Shown here: positions 34,768-39,864 of the stretch, piece after piece | Layout of the letters: every line of letters begins with the position of its first letter | How positions within the stretch are numbered: the first letter of the stretch is position 1 | Source of the DNA: Actinomycetes bacterium | Lineage (GTDB): Bacteria > Actinomycetota > Actinomycetes > Nanopelagicales > Nanopelagicaceae | DNA: 39,864 nt | Assembly (NCBI GenBank): GCA_919902125.1 | Contig: CAKKQM010000094.1 | Location: 1-39,864, forward strand | Direction: 5' to 3' | The notes under the pieces: model-generated | What the model saw: only the letters and a program-made list of their open reading frames with translations | What the model was told of the DNA's origin: nothing | The model's database searches: none | Made by a program: the position numbers and the translations under genes

Positions 34768-35952
34768 ATGAGTGAAATCCTTGGACACTTTGAATCCTAT
34801 GGTGGTCGCTTTGTTCCGGAGGCGCTTATTGGAGCGCTGGATGAATTGGAAGAAGCGCACAATTTGGCGCTGGTCGATCCAGAATTTCAACGCGAACTCA
34901 AGCATTTACATCTGACCTACACGGGTCGCCCCAGTATTTTGACGGAAGTTAAGCGATTTGCAGTCCACGCTGGTGGTGCGCAGATTCTGCTGAAGCGAGA
35001 AGATCTTAATCACACGGGCAGCCATAAAATTAATAATGTTTTAGGGCAAGCACTTCTCACTAAGCGTATGGGGAAGAAACGCATCATTGCCGAAACGGGT
35101 GCGGGCCAACACGGTGTTGCCGCCGCAACTGCTGCCGCGCTCTTTGGACTTGAGTGCGTTATCTATATGGGCGAGGAAGATACGAAACGCCAATCGCTCA
35201 ATGTTGCGCGTATGAAATTACTGGGTGCCGAAGTTATTCCAGTTAGTGCGGGATCTCGTACATTGAAAGATGCCATCAATGAAGCGATGCGTGATTGGGT
35301 CACCAACGTTGATACGACCCATTACTTATTGGGCACAGTAGCCGGGCCACATCCATTTCCCACCATGGTCCGTGACTTTCAGAAAATTATTGGTGAAGAA
35401 GCGCGAGAGCAAGTACTTGAATTAACCAGTCGACTTCCGGATGCCGTATTGGCTTGTATCGGGGGAGGTTCTAATGCAATCGGAATTTTTCATGCATTCA
35501 TTCCAGATAAGCAAGTGCGCTTAATTGGGTTAGAGGCTGGTGGCGATGGAATTGAAACAGGGCGCCATGCAGCCACGATCACTGGTGGATCTGTCGGAGT
35601 TCTGCATGGTACCCGCTCTTATGTATTGCAAGATGAAAATGGTCAGACAGTAGAGTCGCATTCGATTTCTGCTGGCCTTGATTATCCGGGAGTTGGTCCA
35701 GAGCACGCTTACCTGCATGACATTGGCCGCGCCGAATATCGCGCCATCACAGATGATCAAGCAATGGCGGCGTTTGCGCTTTTGTCGAAAACTGAAGGAA
35801 TTATTCCTGCGATTGAAAGTGCACATGCGCTGGCTGGTGCAATCAATGTGGGGAAAGAACTTGGGCCTGATGCCATCTTGTTGATCAACCTCTCCGGACG
35901 TGGAGATAAGGATGTTCAGACCGCCGCCACATATTTTGGGATTGAACTGTAG
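34768..35952 (+). CDS. trpB: Tryptophan synthase beta subunit TrpB
   Basis: TrpB condenses indole with serine on PLP to give tryptophan. The 394-residue protein is of the TrpB1 type that pairs with TrpA. It has [51 protein letters not shown] with the PLP Lys87, [10 protein letters not shown] (catalytic Glu), the phosphate-binding GGGSNAIG, and [16 protein letters not shown] 34768 has an AAGGG further upstream than ideal. The trpA ATG follows its stop directly with no gap. Confidence 0.97.
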   Translation: MSEILGHFESYGGRFVPEALIGALDELEEAHNLALVDPEFQRELKHLHLTYTGRPSILTEVKRFAVHAGGAQILLKREDLNHTGSHKINNVLGQALLTKRMGKKRIIAETGAGQHGVAAATAAALFGLECVIYMGEEDTKRQSLNVARMKLLGAEVIPVSAGSRTLKDAINEAMRDWVTNVDTTHYLLGTVAGPHPFPTMVRDFQKIIGEEAREQVLELTSRLPDAVLACIGGGSNAIGIFHAFIPDKQVRLIGLEAGGDGIETGRHAATITGGSVGVLHGTRSYVLQDENGQTVESHSISAGLDYPGVGPEHAYLHDIGRAEYRAITDDQAMAAFALLSKTEGIIPAIESAHALAGAINVGKELGPDAILLINLSGRGDKDVQTAATYFGIEL

Positions 35953-36756
35953 ATGGCTACTTCTTTAGAAGCTCTCTTTATTAAAACCCGTAGCGAAAAT
36001 CGGGCGGCGCTCATCGCTTACATTCCAGCTGGTTTTCCCTCACAGCAGGGGTGTAAGAATGCAATTTCTGCTTTAGCAAGAGCGGGCGTTGATGCAGTAG
36101 AAATTGGTTTCCCTTATAGCGACCCAGTTATGGATGGGCCAACGATTCAAGCGGCGGCAAATATCTCCCTCCAAGGGGGCACGGGCGCGGCCGAAGTTTT
36201 TTCTACGTTGAACTTTGCCAACCAAGCAGGATTGCCTGCAGTTGTTATGACATATTGGAATCCCATTGAGCGATATGGGGTGGATCGTTTTGCGCAAGAG
36301 ATTGCTCGCAACGGTGGGTCTGGAGTTGTCACTCCTGATCTCACGATCGAAGAATCTGATGGATGGAAACTTGCTACCCAAGCGGCTGGAATTAACTCCA
36401 TTTACGTCGTTGCACCAAGTACTACAGATGATCGACTTGCCCGAGTGACCCAGCGTTGTTCTGGTTTTGTCTATGCAGCATCTTTGATGGGCGTGACAGG
36501 AACTCGCACCACAATTTCATCTGGCGCGCAGAGCCTGGTTGATCGCATCCGCAAAACCACATCTTTGCCGATTGCCGTTGGCTTGGGAGTTTCGACGCGT
36601 GAACAAGTGCGTGACGTTGCTGGTTTTGCCGATGGCGTCATTGTTGGATCAGCATTTATCAAAATTTTGCTCCAAGCGCGCGATGAAGAAGCAGGCCTTG
36701 AATCATTGAGCGCGCTGGCGCAAGACTTGGTTGCTGGAGTAAGGCAGGGCAGATGA
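35953..36756 (+). CDS. trpA: Tryptophan synthase alpha subunit TrpA
   Basis: TrpA cleaves indole-3-glycerol phosphate and channels indole to TrpB. The 267-residue TIM barrel has AYIPAGFP, VEIGFPYSDPVMDGPTIQ with catalytic Glu50 and Asp61, VVMTYWNPI, GVVTPDLT, FVYAASLMGVTGTR and VGLGVSTREQV. It starts immediately after the trpB stop and overlaps the next gene by an ATGA, so the trp genes are not clearly terminated here. Confidence 0.97.
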   Translation: MATSLEALFIKTRSENRAALIAYIPAGFPSQQGCKNAISALARAGVDAVEIGFPYSDPVMDGPTIQAAANISLQGGTGAAEVFSTLNFANQAGLPAVVMTYWNPIERYGVDRFAQEIARNGGSGVVTPDLTIEESDGWKLATQAAGINSIYVVAPSTTDDRLARVTQRCSGFVYAASLMGVTGTRTTISSGAQSLVDRIRKTTSLPIAVGLGVSTREQVRDVAGFADGVIVGSAFIKILLQARDEEAGLESLSALAQDLVAGVRQGR

Positions 36757-37238
36757 GACGTTTGAAACCATGGCTTGGCCTGTTTGCTCGCCTGGTACTT
36801 GGTGGCGTTTTAGTTACCGCCGGCTATCTCAAAGCCTTTAATCTCAGTCAAGCCAAGATGGCGGTCCGTGCTTATGAAATGTTTCCGATCCCAGTAGCAA
36901 ATATTTTTGGCCTGGCACTGCCATGGCTGGAAATAGGTGCTGGCTTATTGCTCTTGATCGGGATATCCGTTCGATACGCCGCTGCCTTTGCGGGCGCCCT
37001 CATGTTCTTTTTTATTCTTGCTATTTCTCAGGCATGGGCTCGTGGCTTGTCAATTGATTGTGGGTGTTTTGGTGGGGGCGGGCAAATTGATCCCAGTCAG
37101 ACTAGGTATTTATCTGAGATTGTGCGTGATGCTGGCTTAGTGCTTATTTCTTTCTATTTATTTCGGTACCCTACGAGTCGTTTCGCCCTTGAAAAATTGC
37201 CCGAGAACATGATCAACGTTGAGAAGAGAGAAGGATAA
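36753..37238 (+). CDS. MauE/DoxX-like redox membrane protein
   Basis: This 161-residue protein has about four hydrophobic spans and the MauE-type pattern FARLVLGGVLVTAGYLKAF at the start, then FPLPW-like PIPVANIFGLALPWLEIGAG. A CGC pair (Cys103, Cys105) lies in DCGCFGGG near an outer membrane face. MauE-type proteins are thought to pass electrons to extracytoplasmic disulfide oxidoreductases. The next gene encodes a DsbA-like protein 3 nt away, so they probably form a disulfide-forming pair, with this protein reoxidising it. It overlaps trpA by 4 nt. Functional assignment is by motif and context. Confidence 0.8.
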   Translation: MRRLKPWLGLFARLVLGGVLVTAGYLKAFNLSQAKMAVRAYEMFPIPVANIFGLALPWLEIGAGLLLLIGISVRYAAAFAGALMFFFILAISQAWARGLSIDCGCFGGGGQIDPSQTRYLSEIVRDAGLVLISFYLFRYPTSRFALEKLPENMINVEKREG

Positions 37239-37241
37239 ATA

Positions 37242-37907
37242 GTGGCTACGCAATCTGGCAGAGACAAAATCACACGGAACATCGTGATCGGAATGGTCAT
37301 TTTTGTTGTGGCCATCGGAGTGATCTTTTCTTTCATCGGCAATAAATCAAGCGTTGATGCTGTTATTCCGTCCAATGTTTCCAAGAGCGATGGGTATGGC
37401 ATTGTCCTCAATGGCGACCTGGAAGGTAAGCCCGTTATCGACCTCTGGGAAGATTTTCAATGCCCAAGTTGCGCGCGTTTTGAAGCGATAAATGGCGCAT
37501 ATATTCAGCAACTCGTAACAGAGAAGAAAGCCAAAGTGATTTTTCACTTACTTTCATTTATTGGGCCAGAATCAATTCTGGCGGCCAACGCTGCAGCCTG
37601 TTCATCGGATGAGGGCAAGTACTTACAATTTCATTCATACCTTTATGCCAACCAACCAACTGAAAATTCAGGAAAGTGGACAAGCGTCGGGTTGTTGGAA
37701 GCAGGCGCTGCAGTTGGTCTGACTTCCTCTAAGTTCAAGAGTTGTGTGAATGCTGTTACTTACAACGGTTGGGTAACTAATGTTGCCAACGATGGTGCGT
37801 CAAAAAATATTAACTCAACGCCAACGGTCCTTGTCAATGGCAAAGAAATTGATCGCAACACTCAATACACTGATCTAACTGCATTTAAGAGCGCAGTTGA
37901 AGGTTAG
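37242..37907 (+). CDS. DsbA-like membrane-anchored disulfide oxidoreductase
   Basis: This 221-residue protein has one N-terminal membrane anchor (about residues 13-33) and an external thioredoxin-fold domain. The active site is CPSC at 74-77 within EDFQCPSCARFE. The cis-proline loop reads STPTVLVNG. Two further cysteines (in AAACSSDEG and FKSCVNAV) could form a second disulfide. It belongs to the Thioredoxin_4/DsbA-like group common in Actinobacteria, which introduce disulfides into secreted proteins. The start is GTG 37242, 3 nt after the mauE-like gene. lgt begins 12 nt after its stop. Confidence 0.88.
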   Translation: MATQSGRDKITRNIVIGMVIFVVAIGVIFSFIGNKSSVDAVIPSNVSKSDGYGIVLNGDLEGKPVIDLWEDFQCPSCARFEAINGAYIQQLVTEKKAKVIFHLLSFIGPESILAANAAACSSDEGKYLQFHSYLYANQPTENSGKWTSVGLLEAGAAVGLTSSKFKSCVNAVTYNGWVTNVANDGASKNINSTPTVLVNGKEIDRNTQYTDLTAFKSAVEG

Positions 37908-37919
37908 AAGAAACCCTTG

Positions 37920-38759
37920 ATGATTCGATCGATCCCGACACCAAGCATCTCTGCCTTCAGTCTGGGACCACTCACCGTTCATTTTTACGCTCTCTGTATT
38001 ATTTTGGGAATTGCGATCGCAATATGGCTCGGGGATAGGCGTTATCGACAAGCTGGCGGCGGCAGAAACATTGTGGCTGATGTTGCAATCGTTGCGGTTC
38101 CCTTCGGAATCATCGGTGGTCGTCTTTATCATCTCATTACCTCCCCTGATGCATATTTTGGTGCGCACGGTAGGCCCCTTAACGCGTTCAAAATTTGGGA
38201 AGGCGGTTTAGGGATTTGGGGGGCAGTCGCCCTCGGAACGCTGGCTGCATGGATCTATCACGAACGTTTGAGAGGCAAGGGCCGCGAAGGATTGCTCTCC
38301 TTTTCTTCTTTTGCTGATGCGCTTGCCCCTGGCCTTCTTCTGGCACAAGCAATTGGAAGATTTGGAAATTGGTTCAATGGTGAACTCTTTGGTCGGCCAA
38401 CAAAATTGCCATGGGGTTTAGAGATTCCGGTCGCACTCCGCCCACAAGGCTACGAAAGTTTCGCAACTTTCCATCCGACTTTTCTCTATGAATCCATCTG
38501 GTGTGTCCTTGTTGCAATTCTTTTGATGAAATTGGAACGCACCTTTAAACCTGGACAGAGCTTCCTCTTTTACATCGCTGCTTATTGCGTGGGTAGGTTC
38601 TTCATTGAATCTCTGCGGATTGATACAGCACATGCATTCCTTGGATTGCGAGTCAATGAGTGGGTAAGCTTGGCTATTGTTCTCTGGGCAACTCTGCAAT
38701 TTCGCCGTACTGGACGAGGCGCCAGCTCAGCACCTTCGGATGAATCAGGTACTCTCTAA
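37920..38759 (+). CDS. lgt: Prolipoprotein diacylglyceryl transferase Lgt
   Basis: Lgt moves diacylglycerol from phosphatidylglycerol to the lipobox cysteine of prolipoproteins, the step before LspA. The 279-residue polytopic protein begins with IRSIPTPSISAFSLGPLTVH-like family sequence. It has the essential HFYALCI His region, GGRLYHLI, WEGGLGIWGAV, and the signature AIGRFGNWFNGELFGRPT, followed by HPTFLYES. ATG 37920 is preferred over an adjacent TTG at 37917. lgt after trpA is a common actinobacterial arrangement. Confidence 0.96.
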   Translation: MIRSIPTPSISAFSLGPLTVHFYALCIILGIAIAIWLGDRRYRQAGGGRNIVADVAIVAVPFGIIGGRLYHLITSPDAYFGAHGRPLNAFKIWEGGLGIWGAVALGTLAAWIYHERLRGKGREGLLSFSSFADALAPGLLLAQAIGRFGNWFNGELFGRPTKLPWGLEIPVALRPQGYESFATFHPTFLYESIWCVLVAILLMKLERTFKPGQSFLFYIAAYCVGRFFIESLRIDTAHAFLGLRVNEWVSLAIVLWATLQFRRTGRGASSAPSDESGTL

Positions 38760-38761
38760 CC

Positions 38762-39469
38762 ATGTCCCTTGAGGCGGTCTATCAACGCAATTTGCACCAC
38801 CGCACACATCGCGCGGGATGGTTACGTGCTGCGGTGCTTGGAGCAAATGATGGACTGGTTTCAACCGCCAGTTTAATGATTGGCGTATCTGCTGCTAAAG
38901 CGGAGGGTTTCCTTATCACCGCCGGTGTTGCTGGCATTGTGGCTGGAGCAATGTCGATGGCAGTGGGCGAATATGTTTCGGTCCGATCTCAAAGTGATAT
39001 TGAAGAATCAGATCGCCTTTTGGAAATTGAACATCTAGCAGTTGACCCCGAGGCCGAACTTCTCGAACTCGTCCATATTTACATTGATCGTGGCTTAAGT
39101 TCTGAGTTAGCTCAAAAAGTTGCCGAAGCCATGCATGAGAAGGATGCGTTAGCGGCGCACTTACGCGACGAATTGGGCCAGCACCCCCACTCCAAAGCGC
39201 GACCTGTGCAAGCTGCAATTGCTTCAGCAGCAAGCTTCACTCTGGGAGGTCTCATTCCATTTCTGGGAGCTTTTGCCCCTACTGCTGGGGCGAAAGCGTG
39301 GAGCATCGTCGTTTTTACTATGGTTGGACTCTTTGGAACTGGAATAGTGAGTGCGCGAGCTGCAGGCTCCGGGGTCCTGCGTCCCACAATCCGTGTTCTT
39401 CTAGGTGGCGCGCTTGGCATGACTATCACTGCTGGAATCGGCTACCTGGTACATCTGAGCGGCATCTAA
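38762..39469 (+). CDS. VIT1/CCC1-family transporter
   Basis: VIT1/CCC1 proteins are membrane carriers that move Fe2+ or Mn2+ out of the cytoplasm. The 235-residue protein has the family start GWLRAAVLGANDGLVSTASLMIGV and GAMSMAVGEYVSVRSQSDIE. A charged cytoplasmic region with metal-binding-type acidic residues (about 85-145) follows, then three C-terminal spans. ATG 38762 lies 2 nt after the lgt stop, so it is probably the last gene of the his-trp-lgt run. Substrate is inferred from the family only. The 67 nt after it contain no clear terminator. Confidence 0.9.
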   Translation: MSLEAVYQRNLHHRTHRAGWLRAAVLGANDGLVSTASLMIGVSAAKAEGFLITAGVAGIVAGAMSMAVGEYVSVRSQSDIEESDRLLEIEHLAVDPEAELLELVHIYIDRGLSSELAQKVAEAMHEKDALAAHLRDELGQHPHSKARPVQAAIASAASFTLGGLIPFLGAFAPTAGAKAWSIVVFTMVGLFGTGIVSARAAGSGVLRPTIRVLLGGALGMTITAGIGYLVHLSGI

Positions 39470-39536
39470 CGAATCCTTGAATCAGATGTTCGGCAAGAAA
39501 TTCATTCCCCAACTCCGAAATTAATCACACTCCTCT

Positions 39537-39864
39537 TCATATTAAAAGGTCTCGATTGGCCTCACGTCGGCGAAGATATATTTCAGTGCCTAAGAGAGCA
39601 GTGCCAATGAGCAAAACCACAATTGCAAGATTAAACATAGGAGTTGTCACCGAACCGATCACTTTCGGAAGTATGTCAATAAGAAGAGAAGAGCCCGAAG
39701 AACTCTTTATAATTAACCCCGCAACGAAGGGTGTGCCAAACTTCAGTATCAGTATTAGAACACCAATTGAAAGCAACTGCCTGCCTGCTGTCTTCAAAAC
39801 TGCGCGTCCCTTGAGATAAGACAGTGCACCCAAGAGAAGCCCCCAGGCGACCCAAAGTAGCATT
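39537..39864 (-). CDS. Membrane protein of unknown family, 5' end cut by window
   Basis: The frame runs to the right edge; an ATG at 39863 may be only an internal Met. The visible 108 residues hold about three hydrophobic segments (LLWVAWGLLLGALSYL, LLSIGVLILILKFG, FNLAIVVLLIGTALLGTEIYL) separated by a basic loop and a Ser-rich stretch, with a short basic C-terminal tail (RRREANRDLLI). I do not recognise the family. It is convergent with the VIT1-family gene. Base composition is A/T-richer than in the neighbouring genes. Confidence 0.55.
   Translation of the reverse strand, partial: MLLWVAWGLLLGALSYLKGRAVLKTAGRQLLSIGVLILILKFGTPFVAGLIIKSSSGSSLLIDILPKVIGSVTTPMFNLAIVVLLIGTALLGTEIYLRRREANRDLLI

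Noticed and set aside
39556-39819. 87-codon ORF on the + strand at the right edge
   Set aside because: It is antisense to the hydrophobic, protein-like - strand frame and looks like its shadow.
1-39864. tRNA or rRNA genes, CRISPR arrays, insertion sequences, prophage
   Set aside because: The gaps between genes are almost all under 200 nt and show no cloverleaf, spaced repeats, transposase or phage gene that I could recognise.

Overview
The window is a gene-dense, roughly 50% GC piece of an actinobacterial chromosome. The marks of Actinomycetota are: a dcw division/cell-wall cluster running mraZ-rsmH-ftsL-ftsI-murE-murF-mraY-murD-ftsW-murG-murC-ftsQ-ftsZ-pgeF-yggS-sepF-yggT; a DUF3040 gene just upstream of mraZ; a type-2 isoleucyl-tRNA synthetase; a PriA-type HisA in a cluster without trpF; and a his operon running directly into trp, lgt and redox genes. 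MurE carries the DNPR motif expected for meso-diaminopimelate addition. Very short intergenic spaces, a short FtsQ and many ATGA, TTGA or TAATG stop/start overlaps fit a streamlined, possibly planktonic, actinobacterium. That lineage guess is inference; no rRNA gene is present to settle it.

Layout. Positions 1-931: the 3' part of a RelE/ParE-like toxin gene, a DUF3040 membrane protein gene and a rho-independent terminator. Positions 980-17844: the dcw cluster on the + strand. It is headed by five TGG repeats at an exact 10-bp period, matching known MraZ operators. A strongly folded leader like the actinobacterial mraW RNA motif lies between mraZ and rsmH, and a dyad lies just before the ftsZ ribosome binding site. 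Positions 17841-20975: ileS on the - strand, whose stop codon interlocks with that of yggT. Positions 21095-26782: a DksA/TraR zinc-finger protein with a lysine-rich N-terminus, then lspA, an RluD-type pseudouridine synthase and dnaE. Positions 26871-39469: hisD-C-B-H-priA-F-I, trpE, a 56-codon membrane ORF, trpC-B-A, mauE-like, dsbA-like, lgt and a VIT1-family transporter, nearly all overlapping or abutting. The right edge holds the C-terminal part of an unidentified membrane protein on the - strand.

How the genes work together. The dcw genes make lipid II (murC/D/E/F, mraY, murG), polymerise and cross-link it at the septum (ftsW, ftsI) and assemble the Z-ring (ftsZ, sepF, ftsQ, ftsL). lspA and lgt act on lipoproteins. 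The his and trp genes supply two amino acids; hisG, hisE, hisN, trpD, trpG and trpF are not in this window.

The most striking oddity is mraY. Its reading frame is complete and well conserved but is interrupted at codon 25 by a TGA, and no canonical start codon follows that would keep the conserved first cytoplasmic loop. It is a sequence error, a lethal or complemented mutation, or a readthrough case. The second most useful observation is the 56-codon ORF between trpE and trpC, which overlaps its neighbours by 1 nt and 4 nt. I found no tRNA, rRNA, CRISPR array, insertion sequence or prophage.
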